Assembly (NCBI GenBank): GCA_038142205.1
Contig: JAYQJO010000001.1
Location: 806,001-870,000, forward strand
DNA length: 64,000 bases
Direction: 5' to 3'
Origin: UBA7359 sp038142205
Lineage (GTDB): Bacteria; Pseudomonadota; Gammaproteobacteria; Eutrophobiales; Eutrophobiaceae
In this document: positions 29,170-38,559 of the stretch, piece after piece
How positions within the stretch are numbered: the first letter of the stretch is position 1
Layout: each line of letters begins with the position of its first letter
Translations under genes and position numbers: made by a program
Notes under the pieces: model-generated
What the model was told of the DNA's origin: nothing
The model's database searches: none
The model's input: only the letters and a program-made list of their open reading frames with translations

Positions 29170-31428
29170 ATGTCTGACACACTGAGTTTTGATTTCGAAC
29201 AAAACGAACAACAGCCATTACAAGAGTTTACGGAAAAGGCGTATCTGGATTATTCCATGTACGTCATTCTTGATCGTGCACTGCCGCATATTGGTGATGG
29301 GCTTAAGCCGGTTCAACGCCGCATTGTCTACGCAATGTCTGAATTAGGACTTAAAGCGACAGCCAAATATAAAAAATCAGCACGCACAATTGGTGATGTA
29401 TTAGGTAAGTTTCATCCGCATGGTGATTCAGCTTGTTACGAAGCCATGGTATTAATGGCGCAGGATTTTTCCTATCGTTATCCGTTAATCGATGGACAGG
29501 GTAACTGGGGCTCTCTTGATGATCCCAAGTCTTTTGCGGCAATGCGCTATACGGAATCTAAGTTAACGAAATATGCGGATGTTTTGTTATCAGAAGTCGG
29601 GCAGGGCACTGTTGATTGGGCTCCCAATTTTGATGGCACCTTGGAAGAACCGAAAGTTTTGCCTGCACGATTACCTAACATCTTATTAAACGGTACAACA
29701 GGTATTGCTGTTGGTATGGCGACGGATATTCCGCCGCATAATTTGAAAGAAGTCGCAAGCGCCTGCATTCGTTTATTAGAACAGCCAAAAAGCAGCGTTA
29801 AAGAATTATGTGAACACATCAAGGGACCTGACTACCCAACGAAAGCAGAAATTATCACGCCCCAATCTGATATTGAACAAATGTATGAGACAGGTAATGG
29901 CACGATTAAAATGCGTGCGATTTGGGAAAAGGAAGACGGCAATATTGTTATAACCGCACTTCCTCATCAAAGCTCGGGTAGTAAAATTCTTGAACAGATT
30001 GCTGCGCAAATGCAGGCTAAAAAGCTTCCAATGCTGGAAGATTTGCGTGATGAGTCTGATCATGAAAGCCCGATTAGGTTAATTCTAATTCCCCGTTCTA
30101 ATCGCGTTAATCTGGAAGAGTTAATGTTGCACCTCTATGCCACGACCGATCTTGAACGCAATTATCGTGTGAACATGAATATCATTGGTTTGAATGGTCG
30201 GCCTCAGGTGAAGGATCTTAGAGGCATACTAAAAGAGTGGTTGGAATACAGAACGGAAACTGTGCGTCGAAGATTACAGTTCCGCCTCGATAAGGTTCTC
30301 GCGCAAATTCATATTCTCGTAGGCTTGATGATTGCCTATTTGAATATTGATGAAGTAATTCAAATTATTAGAGAAGAAGATAATCCTAAAGCGGAATTAA
30401 TGAAGCGCTTTAAGTTGAGCGAGATTCAGGCTGATGCTGTGCTCGATTTAAAATTACGTAAGTTAGCCAAACTTGAAGAAATAAAAATCAAAGGCGAACT
30501 TGATGAGCTAAGCGCAGAACGCAAAGAGTTGGAAAAAACATTAGGTTCATCGCAACGTTTAAAAACACTGGTTAAAAAAGAAATTCAGGCTGATGCAAAA
30601 GACTTTGGTGATGATCGAAAATCTCCACTTAAAGAAGGCGTTGAAGCAAAAGCCATAGACGAAACCAGTTTGATACCAACAGAACCCGTTACAATTGTAC
30701 TTTCAGAAAAAGGTTGGGTCAGAGCTGCAAAAGGTCATGAAGTTGATCCAGAGTCTTTAAATTATAAAAGCGGAGATGCGTTTAAGCAGTCTAGTCTTGG
30801 CCGGAGTAATCAACTAGCCGTATTTGTTGACTCAGGTGGGCGTTGTTATTCCTTGCCTGCACATTCATTACCTTCTGCTAGAAGTTTAGGTGAACCTGTT
30901 TCGGCACGTTTAACACCGCCAGATGGTGTGACTTTTGAAGGTGTTATGGCGGGTGATCCAGAATCAATTTACTTAGTGGGCTCTGATGCCGGTTATGGTT
31001 TCATGGTTAAACTCGAAGATGTTTACACCAAGAACCGCAATGGTAAATCGATTATATCGGTACCAAAAGGCGGTAAGGCATTGGCGCCAACTAAAGTCAG
31101 TGATCTTGAAAACGATTGGGTCGTTGCTGTGACGTCAATTGGTCGAATGCTAACGTTTCCAATAAGTGAGTTAACTTTGTTACCAAAAGGTAAAGGTTTA
31201 AAGATTATTCAAATACCACCGGCAAAATTTAAAACGCGTGAAGAATATGTTGTTGCCATGACAACAATGGGAGAAACAGACAAGTTAACGATTTATGCAG
31301 GTAAAAAGCATAAAACGATGAAGTCTGATGAACAGGAATATTATATCGGTGAACGCGGTCGAAGAGGGAATATGTTAACGCAGGGCTATAGAAATGTGAG
31401 CCATATCAAGGCAGAACGGACAGAATAA
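29170..31428 (+). CDS. parC: DNA topoisomerase IV subunit A
   Basis: 752 residues, equal to E. coli ParC. The breakage-reunion domain carries the QRRIVYAM start, the quinolone-region pattern GKFHPHGDSACYEAM (with Ser and Glu/Asp positions intact, suggesting wild-type sensitivity), and the active-site Tyr in AAMRYTESKL. A C-terminal beta-pinwheel follows (GWVRAAKGHE, GYGFMVK). Partner of ParE upstream. Intact. Confidence 0.95.
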   Translation: MSDTLSFDFEQNEQQPLQEFTEKAYLDYSMYVILDRALPHIGDGLKPVQRRIVYAMSELGLKATAKYKKSARTIGDVLGKFHPHGDSACYEAMVLMAQDFSYRYPLIDGQGNWGSLDDPKSFAAMRYTESKLTKYADVLLSEVGQGTVDWAPNFDGTLEEPKVLPARLPNILLNGTTGIAVGMATDIPPHNLKEVASACIRLLEQPKSSVKELCEHIKGPDYPTKAEIITPQSDIEQMYETGNGTIKMRAIWEKEDGNIVITALPHQSSGSKILEQIAAQMQAKKLPMLEDLRDESDHESPIRLILIPRSNRVNLEELMLHLYATTDLERNYRVNMNIIGLNGRPQVKDLRGILKEWLEYRTETVRRRLQFRLDKVLAQIHILVGLMIAYLNIDEVIQIIREEDNPKAELMKRFKLSEIQADAVLDLKLRKLAKLEEIKIKGELDELSAERKELEKTLGSSQRLKTLVKKEIQADAKDFGDDRKSPLKEGVEAKAIDETSLIPTEPVTIVLSEKGWVRAAKGHEVDPESLNYKSGDAFKQSSLGRSNQLAVFVDSGGRCYSLPAHSLPSARSLGEPVSARLTPPDGVTFEGVMAGDPESIYLVGSDAGYGFMVKLEDVYTKNRNGKSIISVPKGGKALAPTKVSDLENDWVVAVTSIGRMLTFPISELTLLPKGKGLKIIQIPPAKFKTREEYVVAMTTMGETDKLTIYAGKKHKTMKSDEQEYYIGERGRRGNMLTQGYRNVSHIKAERTE

Positions 31429-31511
31429 AATGTTATTTTAAGCAGTTTATTGAATAGAAATTGAATAATTGCTAGTGTGCAGACAACATTAGCCTGAGTT
31501 ATAAACCTGCC

Positions 31512-33347
31512 ATGAAAAATTTATATACGAGTCAGTCTTTAAAGCTAGTAGTTTGTTCATTATTAATCTTTACGTTTTCAGCCTGTTCAGATAAAGAGGA
31601 CCCCCAGTCTTCCAGCACTAACGAAGCCAAGATTAGTAAGCAAGCTGATAATGGTTCGGTTGACTGGGCAAAATTCGGTAATAATTATGAAAATCACCGA
31701 TTCAGTCAGTTAAAACAGATAACGACAGATTATGTAGGGCAGTTGGTTCTTGCCTGGTCGTATATAACAGGATTCAAGAAAACCTTTCAAACGTGTCCTT
31801 TCGTAATTGATGGCGTTATGTTCATTACCACGCCTTTGAACGATGTTGTTTCCATGGATGCAGAAACGGGCCAGGAGATTTGGCGATATAAGCATGATCT
31901 AAAAGGAGATAAATTTTGTTGTGGGCCTTCAAACCGTGGGCCTGCAGTTTCAGATGGAAAAGTTTTTACGGTGACAATAGATGCTCGTTTGATCGCTTTG
32001 GATCAAAAGACCGGTGAGAAACTGTGGGATGTACCTATCTCCGATCCTAATTCAGGTGTAGATGAAAAGTTAGAAGCGGTACTTGATATGAAAGAATTAA
32101 GTGGCGCTGTTAAAACAGGGGCTTCAGGTCATAGTGCCAGCCTTGCACCACAAGTTTTTGACGGGAAGGTATTTGTCGGTATCACCGGTGCTGGTTATGG
32201 TCTGCATATGGAGGTTGAACAAGATGGTAAACCTACTTTAGCTGTGGGTGGTTTAGCCGGTGGTGGTCATGGACTACGTGGGTTTATGGTGGCTTATGAT
32301 GTTAATACGGGTGAAGTTATTTGGCGTTGGTATAGTTCATCAGAAGAAGATTGGGTAGGCGATTGGGTTGAAACAGCTTCGGGTGGAGAAAGTTTTAATC
32401 GCGATATAGAAAAAGAAAAAGCAAATTATGAAAAATTTAAAGATGCCTGGAAACAAGGTGGTGGTTCGATATGGACGACACCTGCACTAGATACGGAACT
32501 CGGCTTACTTTATTTTGGTACCGGTAACCCATCACCACAAATGGAAGATTCGACTCGACCTGGCGATAGTCGAAACACGGTTAGTCTGGTCGCAGTAGAC
32601 GTGGATACAGGCAAACTTAGATGGGCCTATCAGCAAGTACCTCATGACCGTTGGGGTTACGATGTTGCCAGCCCACCTGTGTTAATTGATTTTAAAAAAG
32701 ATGGCAAAATTATTAAGGCAGTTTCTCAAGCAAGTAAAATGGGCTGGTTGTATGTACATGATAGAGCTACGGGCGAATTACTTTTACGTTCAGACGCATT
32801 TGTTCCTCAAGAAAATTTGTTTGCTCAACCAACAGAAGAGGGAGTTCGTATTGCACCTAGCACGTTTGGTGCAACAACATGGTCATCAGCGGCATATTAC
32901 CCGGAATTAAACTCTATGTTTATTGCCGGTATTTACACGGCGGCTAAATTTTATTCGAAAAAATTAACCCCGGAACCTGGGAAACCCTGGGAGAGTTTTA
33001 CCTTTTTTAAACCAACAACTGACCCGACCTGGGGCAATATTACTTCTGTTGATCTGAAAACGGGGAAAATAAAGTGGGAAGTTAAAACAGAACAACCAAT
33101 GGTGGGCGGTGTATTGGCTACGGCTGGCGGACTTCTTTTCGCTGGTGAAGGGAATGGTAATTTTAATGCCTATGAAGCTAAAACAGGTAAGCAACTATGG
33201 CAATATAAAAGTAAATACGGTGTAAATGCACCTCCCATTACTTACAAACTGAACGGCATACAATATATTGCCGTTGCTTCAGGAGGCAGTGGACTTTTTA
33301 AATATCCAATGGGTGATGAAGTTTTAGTGTTTAAACTCAAACAATAA
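31512..33347 (+). CDS. Lipoprotein PQQ-type quinoprotein (alcohol dehydrogenase-like), altered active site
   Basis: 611 residues: lipobox FSAC (Cys25), then an eight-bladed propeller with repeated W-docking motifs (DAETGQEIWRY, DQKTGEKLW, DVNTGEVIWRW, DVDTGKLRWAY, EAKTGKQLWQY). It keeps the vicinal cysteine pair of methanol/ethanol dehydrogenases (C136-C137 in FCCGPSNRG) and GTGNPSP (Asn339, a metal ligand in the family). By eye alignment it lacks the metal-ligand Glu (GGGHGLRG, Gly252 where relatives have GAEFGVRG) and the catalytic Asp (HDRWGYD, Gly382 where relatives have WDY), though the Asp two residues later, typical of lanthanide XoxF enzymes, is present. It may be a redox-inactive binder or a different dehydrogenase. 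Outer-membrane-anchored, periplasmic. Confidence 0.8.
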   Translation: MKNLYTSQSLKLVVCSLLIFTFSACSDKEDPQSSSTNEAKISKQADNGSVDWAKFGNNYENHRFSQLKQITTDYVGQLVLAWSYITGFKKTFQTCPFVIDGVMFITTPLNDVVSMDAETGQEIWRYKHDLKGDKFCCGPSNRGPAVSDGKVFTVTIDARLIALDQKTGEKLWDVPISDPNSGVDEKLEAVLDMKELSGAVKTGASGHSASLAPQVFDGKVFVGITGAGYGLHMEVEQDGKPTLAVGGLAGGGHGLRGFMVAYDVNTGEVIWRWYSSSEEDWVGDWVETASGGESFNRDIEKEKANYEKFKDAWKQGGGSIWTTPALDTELGLLYFGTGNPSPQMEDSTRPGDSRNTVSLVAVDVDTGKLRWAYQQVPHDRWGYDVASPPVLIDFKKDGKIIKAVSQASKMGWLYVHDRATGELLLRSDAFVPQENLFAQPTEEGVRIAPSTFGATTWSSAAYYPELNSMFIAGIYTAAKFYSKKLTPEPGKPWESFTFFKPTTDPTWGNITSVDLKTGKIKWEVKTEQPMVGGVLATAGGLLFAGEGNGNFNAYEAKTGKQLWQYKSKYGVNAPPITYKLNGIQYIAVASGGSGLFKYPMGDEVLVFKLKQ

Positions 33348-33393
33348 ACTATTGTTCGAGCTATTAAACTTTTGGTTATGATGATCTTGAAAT

Positions 33394-34035
33394 TTAGTAC
33401 CTAACTTTTTTAAGCCGTTCTTTAGTTTCTTTACGACGACCTTCGTCAGCAACAGCTCTTCCTGGGCGTGCCGGGGCATCAAGGGCTTTTAAATACATTG
33501 ATTCTGCTTGTTTGAACTTCCTGAGCTTCTTCAGGAAGTCGCCGTAGAAAAAATTAACATCTATATCATCCGGGGTCATTTCAATTGCCTTATCCAGGTT
33601 CTCTTTTGCTAAATCAAGATCACCAAAAGCAATAGGCCATTCCGGCACTAGAAAATACAATGCTCCAAGAAAGGTATAAGCGGCACTATTAGATGCTGTC
33701 GAATCAATAGCAATAGATTGTTCCAGTGCGTCACGGGAGTGGGTAACGGCCTCTAAAGCTCTTAGTGTGCCAATTGCGCCTGCGTAAGTTGAATAAATAA
33801 TACCTTCCCAAAGATACGCATCTGCATTATCTGGTTGATTTTCGCGTAAACGAGTAGCTTGTTCTGCTAATTTCTCCAGAGCTGGTTCATGTTTCTTTTT
33901 GTCTAGCGTGTATTTTATTTTTGCCCACTCCAGTTGCAGCTGTTTTATTTCATTATTCATTTCTGCATGGGCAGAAAGGCCTAAGAACATAAGTATCAAA
34001 GCTATAAAGAATTTACCGTGTAACAAGGCGCTCAT
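33394..34035 (-). CDS. Periplasmic TPR-repeat protein
   Basis: 213 residues with a signal peptide (cut near SAHA, residue 24). The rest is alpha-helical with tetratricopeptide-like pairs: about 45-80 (ALEKLAEQATRLRENQPDNADAYLWEG), 100-140 and 150-195 (LDKAIEMTPDDIDVNFFYGDFL). Such proteins hold protein complexes together. It is divergent from the Tat amidohydrolase with 87 bases between starts and convergent with the quinoprotein, so a link to periplasmic quinoprotein or amidohydrolase assembly is possible but inferred from position only. Confidence 0.7.
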   Translation of the reverse strand: MSALLHGKFFIALILMFLGLSAHAEMNNEIKQLQLEWAKIKYTLDKKKHEPALEKLAEQATRLRENQPDNADAYLWEGIIYSTYAGAIGTLRALEAVTHSRDALEQSIAIDSTASNSAAYTFLGALYFLVPEWPIAFGDLDLAKENLDKAIEMTPDDIDVNFFYGDFLKKLRKFKQAESMYLKALDAPARPGRAVADEGRRKETKERLKKVRY

Positions 34036-34122
34036 TTATATTATTCCTGAAAAATTGACAGCGAAAATAGTGTTTAAAGTGAATATAATAACCAAAATAA
34101 TGATTTATTACAGGAGTGAAGC

Positions 34123-35613
34123 ATGACACAAATGTTCAGTGATGAAGAGTTAAAAAAGTTTAAATCCGCTCAAAGCGATGCATTCCGCTCTCCGATACCG
34201 ACACAAATTATTTCTAATGGTGAATTCAATCCTTCTCCTCAGTCAAAACAACAAATCGAGGTTGAAAGCCGAATAAAACAACTGGCTGATGAGTTTGGGA
34301 AGAAGCAAGGCCTTAATCGTCGGCAATTTTTGACCAGTGCATCGGGTATGGCGGCTGCTTTTTTAGCTATGAATGATGTTTTTGGACCGCTATTTATGGT
34401 CAATAAAGCGGAAGCTGCTGAACCGGAACGTGCAATAGAACGTGTTAACTCTTTACATAATCAATTTATTTTCGATGATCAGACTCACTTTGTACATGAT
34501 GATTTTAAACATGATGGAATATTAAATTTGCCTCGCTTCGCGGCTGATAATTGGCAAGCGGGTTTGTCAAAAGAGCAATTAAGTTTGAGTGATTTAAAGT
34601 TTCAAAATTTTATCCGGCAAATCTTTTTAAACAGTGATACTAAAATCGCGTTATTGAGTGGCGCGCCTTTTGATGATCCCAGCTGGTGGTTGTTGCCAAA
34701 TGATCAGATTCGGGATGCGGTTGTTGCCGTCAATAAACTGGCCGGTACCCGGCGAATGTACGGTCATTTTGTTATCACCCCGACACAAGATGGCTGGATG
34801 GAGAAAGTAATTGAAGTTTTAGATAACGGACATACTGATTCGTGGAAGGCTTACACGATTGGCGATCCATTAACAGCGTCAACAAAGTACCCCTGGCGAC
34901 TGGATGATGAAGAACTGATGTACCCCTTTTATGAAAGAGCAGTTAAAGCAGGGGTTGTTAATATGGCAATTCACAAAGGATTAATGCCTTCGGATTATGA
35001 ACAAAGTTGGTCGAATGTTTGGCAGTATGCAACGGCCTGGGATATTGGTAAGGCCGCTAAAGATTGGCCCGATATGAACTTTATTATCTACCATGCCTGC
35101 CTGCGGCCGGCATTTGAATTACCGGATGAGGCATTAGCAGAGTTTGAAGCCACAGGCGAAATTAAATGGGCCAGTGATTTGGCTCGCATCCCTGAAGAAT
35201 ACGGTGTTAATAATGTTTATGCTGATCTGGGTACCTGTTTTGCTAATTCAGCGACAGCCAATCCGCGTTTTGCAGCAGCTTTATTAGGCACATTGATAAA
35301 AGGTTTAGGTGTTGATCATGTAGTTTGGGGAACGGATTCAGTCTGGTATGGTTCACCACAGTGGCAGATTGAAGCATTACGCCGCCTGGAAATTCCTGAA
35401 GACATGCAAAAGAAGCATGGCTTTGCGCCATTAGGTCCGGCAGATGGAGAAGTTAAAAATAAAATTTTTGGTTTGAATTCAGCAAAACTCTATAATCTCG
35501 AACCGGAAACGGCGCTGCAAGCTGTTAAAAATGATGGCTTGGCGCAGTTAAAACAAAAGTATTCAGATATCGCCGAAATGCGTGATAACGCTAGATACGG
35601 TTATATCACTTAA
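34123..35613 (+). CDS. Tat-exported amidohydrolase (Amidohydro_2/TIM-barrel metal hydrolase family)
   Basis: 496 residues. A twin-arginine signal lies unusually far in, around residues 65-100 (NRRQFLTSASG, hydrophobic, then KAEAAE), after a 65-residue cytoplasmic leader; the family carries such leaders. The mature part is a TIM-barrel metal hydrolase: THFVHDD near the start of the barrel, IHKG, YHACLRP and GTDSVWYG near the end supply His and Asp ligands. Substrate unknown. It is periplasmic, like the quinoprotein and TPR protein next to it, and is followed 59 bases later by the hydroxylase-like gene. Confidence 0.78.
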   Translation: MTQMFSDEELKKFKSAQSDAFRSPIPTQIISNGEFNPSPQSKQQIEVESRIKQLADEFGKKQGLNRRQFLTSASGMAAAFLAMNDVFGPLFMVNKAEAAEPERAIERVNSLHNQFIFDDQTHFVHDDFKHDGILNLPRFAADNWQAGLSKEQLSLSDLKFQNFIRQIFLNSDTKIALLSGAPFDDPSWWLLPNDQIRDAVVAVNKLAGTRRMYGHFVITPTQDGWMEKVIEVLDNGHTDSWKAYTIGDPLTASTKYPWRLDDEELMYPFYERAVKAGVVNMAIHKGLMPSDYEQSWSNVWQYATAWDIGKAAKDWPDMNFIIYHACLRPAFELPDEALAEFEATGEIKWASDLARIPEEYGVNNVYADLGTCFANSATANPRFAAALLGTLIKGLGVDHVVWGTDSVWYGSPQWQIEALRRLEIPEDMQKKHGFAPLGPADGEVKNKIFGLNSAKLYNLEPETALQAVKNDGLAQLKQKYSDIAEMRDNARYGYIT

Positions 35614-35672
35614 TTTATTTACGCTATTAATAATTACTATAAAACAATAACGATTTATTTGGTTCACATAAG

Positions 35673-36461
35673 ATGACTTTTTTTAAAAAATGCCGAGACT
35701 TTATTGCATTCCTTTTCAGACGAGCTGTATTTTGGTTCGGTTTTTACATTCGCCCTCCCATTCATTGGTTTATCGGTTTATTTTCGAAAGTGGGTAACCC
35801 ACCTGTCTTTAACAATGAAGTTTTTCCCTGGACTAAATCTTTGGAAATGAATTATGAAGCGATTCGTGCAGAAGCAATGAACATGCTTAAAGAACGTGAC
35901 AAGATCCCTCCGTTAAGGGATGTCTCTCCGGATCATGATCGCATTGCTGTTGATGACAAATGGCAGTCATTATTTATCTGGGGTTACAGTTATAAATTTG
36001 AGCGCAATGCAAGTCTTTGCCCAGTGACTACACGCGAAGCCGAAAAAGTGCCCGGTCTAATCTCTGCTTTTTATTCTGTGCATGCACCGGGTACACATTT
36101 ACCACGACATTATGGTCCAACCAAGGGTACGATTACTTGTCATTTGGGGCTCAAAGTCCCTGAGCAGAAAGGTTGTCGCATCTCGGTAGATGATAAAGAG
36201 TACGAATGGCATGAAGGTGACTGCTTTGTCTTTGATGATACTTATTATCACGAAGTTTGGAATGATACAGATGAAGATCGCGTGATATTGCTTATTCAAT
36301 TTGAGCGTCCATTACGTCAGCCAGGTAAAGCAATAGCGGATGGTTTTATGTGGTTGATACGACGTAGCCCCTTTATCCAAACAACATTGGCTCGGGTCAA
36401 ATATTGGGAAGAATTAATTACCGGTGGAGATAGTGATGTTAGAGATAAAGCAAATAATTAG
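35673..36461 (+). CDS. Aspartyl/asparaginyl beta-hydroxylase family protein (LpxO-like)
   Basis: 262 residues with an N-terminal membrane anchor (residues 8-40) and a Fe(II)/2-oxoglutarate dioxygenase core: LPRHYGP, CHLGL, WHEGDCFVFDD, YYHEVWN and a late Arg (DRVILL), in the family order. Members hydroxylate Asp/Asn residues or lipid A fatty acids (LpxO). Membrane anchoring favours lipid A, but the sequence does not decide. Upstream neighbour is the Tat amidohydrolase; downstream the glucosylglycerate cluster begins after 64 bases. Confidence 0.82.
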   Translation: MTFFKKCRDFIAFLFRRAVFWFGFYIRPPIHWFIGLFSKVGNPPVFNNEVFPWTKSLEMNYEAIRAEAMNMLKERDKIPPLRDVSPDHDRIAVDDKWQSLFIWGYSYKFERNASLCPVTTREAEKVPGLISAFYSVHAPGTHLPRHYGPTKGTITCHLGLKVPEQKGCRISVDDKEYEWHEGDCFVFDDTYYHEVWNDTDEDRVILLIQFERPLRQPGKAIADGFMWLIRRSPFIQTTLARVKYWEELITGGDSDVRDKANN

Positions 36462-36525
36462 AAGTAGATATTAAATATTAATAAGCTGATATGTAGCAAC
36501 ATATCTGCACACGTTAAACTTCTAA

Positions 36526-37317
36526 ATGACAGACAATAAAGCAATTGTAATAATTAGTGATCTTGATGGTAGCTTGCTTAATCATAATAATTACCAATTC
36601 GATGCAGCATTACCTGCATTAAAATACATAGAAGATAATAAGATCCCTTTAATATTAAATAGCAGTAAAACTGCAGCAGAAATAAACCCCATACGTACGT
36701 CTTTAAAAAACCACTATCCTTTCGTGGTAGAAAATGGTGCAAGCATTTATTTTCCGACGAATACACAAAGGTATGAAATAATTAAATTTGGCATAGACAG
36801 AAAAGAAATACTCTCAGAATTAAAAAAAATAAAAGAAAAACTGGAGCTGTCTTATATTGGTTTTAATGATATGAATGTTACAGAACTCATATCGTATACT
36901 GGCTTAAACCAAGAGCAAGCGCAGTTAGCAAAACAACGTGGCTTTACTGAACCACTATTATGGCAGGACGATAATAGAAAGTGGCTATTGTTTTGTCAGG
37001 AACTTGATAAAGCAGGGTTGTGTTTCGCTAAAGCTGGACGTTTTATTTCTGTATCTGCCAGTATTAATAAAGGACAGTCTGTAAATTGGTTAAAAAATTA
37101 TTATAAGAAAGAATTGAATTTAAACCCTATAATTATTGCATTGGGTGATAGTGAGAATGATAAAGAGATGCTAGAAAATTCAGACTATCCTGTTTTAATT
37201 AAATCGCCGGCACATGATTTTCCTGATATCGATGCAGATAATATACTTTATACAACTGAATATGGTCCGGCTGGATGGAACGAAGGTATAACTAAACTTT
37301 TAAACTCACTACTATGA
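36526..37317 (+). CDS. mpgP: Glucosyl-/mannosyl-3-phosphoglycerate phosphatase (HAD family)
   Basis: 263 residues, HAD superfamily of the MpgP/Cof type. Catalytic DLDGS at residues 12-16 (Asp12 nucleophile, Asp14), a NSSKT motif near residue 45, a cap domain and GDSENDKEML near the C-terminus. It removes phosphate from glucosyl-3-phosphoglycerate made by GpgS to give glucosylglycerate, a compatible solute. The gpgS gene follows 9 bases later, which favours the glucosyl over the mannosyl substrate. Frame intact. Confidence 0.88.
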   Translation: MTDNKAIVIISDLDGSLLNHNNYQFDAALPALKYIEDNKIPLILNSSKTAAEINPIRTSLKNHYPFVVENGASIYFPTNTQRYEIIKFGIDRKEILSELKKIKEKLELSYIGFNDMNVTELISYTGLNQEQAQLAKQRGFTEPLLWQDDNRKWLLFCQELDKAGLCFAKAGRFISVSASINKGQSVNWLKNYYKKELNLNPIIIALGDSENDKEMLENSDYPVLIKSPAHDFPDIDADNILYTTEYGPAGWNEGITKLLNSLL

Positions 37318-37326
37318 GAAATAAAA

Positions 37327-38547
37327 ATGGCTGATTTTTACCAGAATGGCATTATAACAACACTACATAATTTATCTGATCGTTCCGTTGATGAGTTGGA
37401 AGCAGAGTTAGTTGAATTTGCAAAAACACGTCCTTTGGCGCTGGTATTACCGTGTCTATATTCAGAACTTAAGGGCCCCGCATTAAATAACATAGTCGAT
37501 GAATTGTGCAAGGTACCTTATTTGTCCGAAATCGTTATTGGCTTGGACAGAGCCACTAAGGATGAATATAAAAACGCATTAGAGTTTTTTTCTCGTTTAC
37601 CACAAAACCATGTTGTTTTGTGGAACGATGGTGAAAGATTAAAAAAACTCGATACAAAATTAAAAAATCAAGCCCTTGAGCCAAAGCAATTAGGCAAAGG
37701 TAGAAACGTCTGGTTTTGTCTTGGTTATGTTATGGCCTCAGGTAAAGCAAAGTCAGTCGCACTGCATGACTGTGATATCACAACGTATAAACGCGATTTG
37801 CTTGCTCGACTAATTTATCCTGTTGCTAATCCAAACTTTAATTATCAGTTTTGTAAAGGTTATTATTCACGCGTTGCAAATGGTTCAATAAATGGCCGCG
37901 TATGTCGCTTGTTGGTCACGCCATTATTAAGAGCGCTTAAAAAAATGTATCCAGAAGAAACGTTTGTTGAATACCTTGATAGTTATCGTTATGCATTAGC
38001 AGGAGAGTTTTCTCTCAGAACTGATGTCATTAATGATATCCGTATTCCCAGTGATTGGGGTTTGGAAATTGGTGTGTTGGCTGAAATGAATCGAAATTAT
38101 TCGACCAACCGTTTGTGTCAGGTTGATATTGCAGATCAGTATGATCACAAGCACCAAGATTTATCGTTAGATAACGACGATAGCGGCTTATCTAAAATGT
38201 CGATAGACATCAGTAAAGCGATATTTAGAAAGTTAGCAACAACTGGGCTTGTTTTTACCGGCGAAACATTTCGTTCAATTAAAGCGACTTATTATCGTAT
38301 TGCGCTGGATTTCATCGAAACATATCACAACGATGCGGTAATGAATGGATTAACGCTGGATATTCATGCCGAAGAACAGGCAGTTGAATTGTTTGCAGAA
38401 AATATAATGAAGGCAGGTTTACATTTTCTTGATAACCCGATGGAAACACCTTTTATACCTAGTTGGACGCGTGTGAATAGTGCACTACCCTTATTAGCAA
38501 CGGAGTTTGTTTCTGCTGTAAACGAAGATTTGCAGCAATATAAGTAA
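37327..38547 (+). CDS. gpgS: Glucosyl-3-phosphoglycerate synthase
   Basis: 406 residues of family GT81. It transfers glucose from a nucleotide sugar to 3-phosphoglycerate. Metal-binding D-x-D is visible as HDCDITTYKRDLL (Asp148 and Asp150); LDRATKDE and GKGRNVWFCLGY are family signatures. Middle gene of a trio with 9 and 12 base gaps; the C-terminal third is the usual helical dimer part. Cytoplasmic. Expected to respond to salt or nitrogen limitation, though no regulatory site is seen. Confidence 0.93.
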   Translation: MADFYQNGIITTLHNLSDRSVDELEAELVEFAKTRPLALVLPCLYSELKGPALNNIVDELCKVPYLSEIVIGLDRATKDEYKNALEFFSRLPQNHVVLWNDGERLKKLDTKLKNQALEPKQLGKGRNVWFCLGYVMASGKAKSVALHDCDITTYKRDLLARLIYPVANPNFNYQFCKGYYSRVANGSINGRVCRLLVTPLLRALKKMYPEETFVEYLDSYRYALAGEFSLRTDVINDIRIPSDWGLEIGVLAEMNRNYSTNRLCQVDIADQYDHKHQDLSLDNDDSGLSKMSIDISKAIFRKLATTGLVFTGETFRSIKATYYRIALDFIETYHNDAVMNGLTLDIHAEEQAVELFAENIMKAGLHFLDNPMETPFIPSWTRVNSALPLLATEFVSAVNEDLQQYK

Positions 38548-38559
38548 AATAGAACGAGT

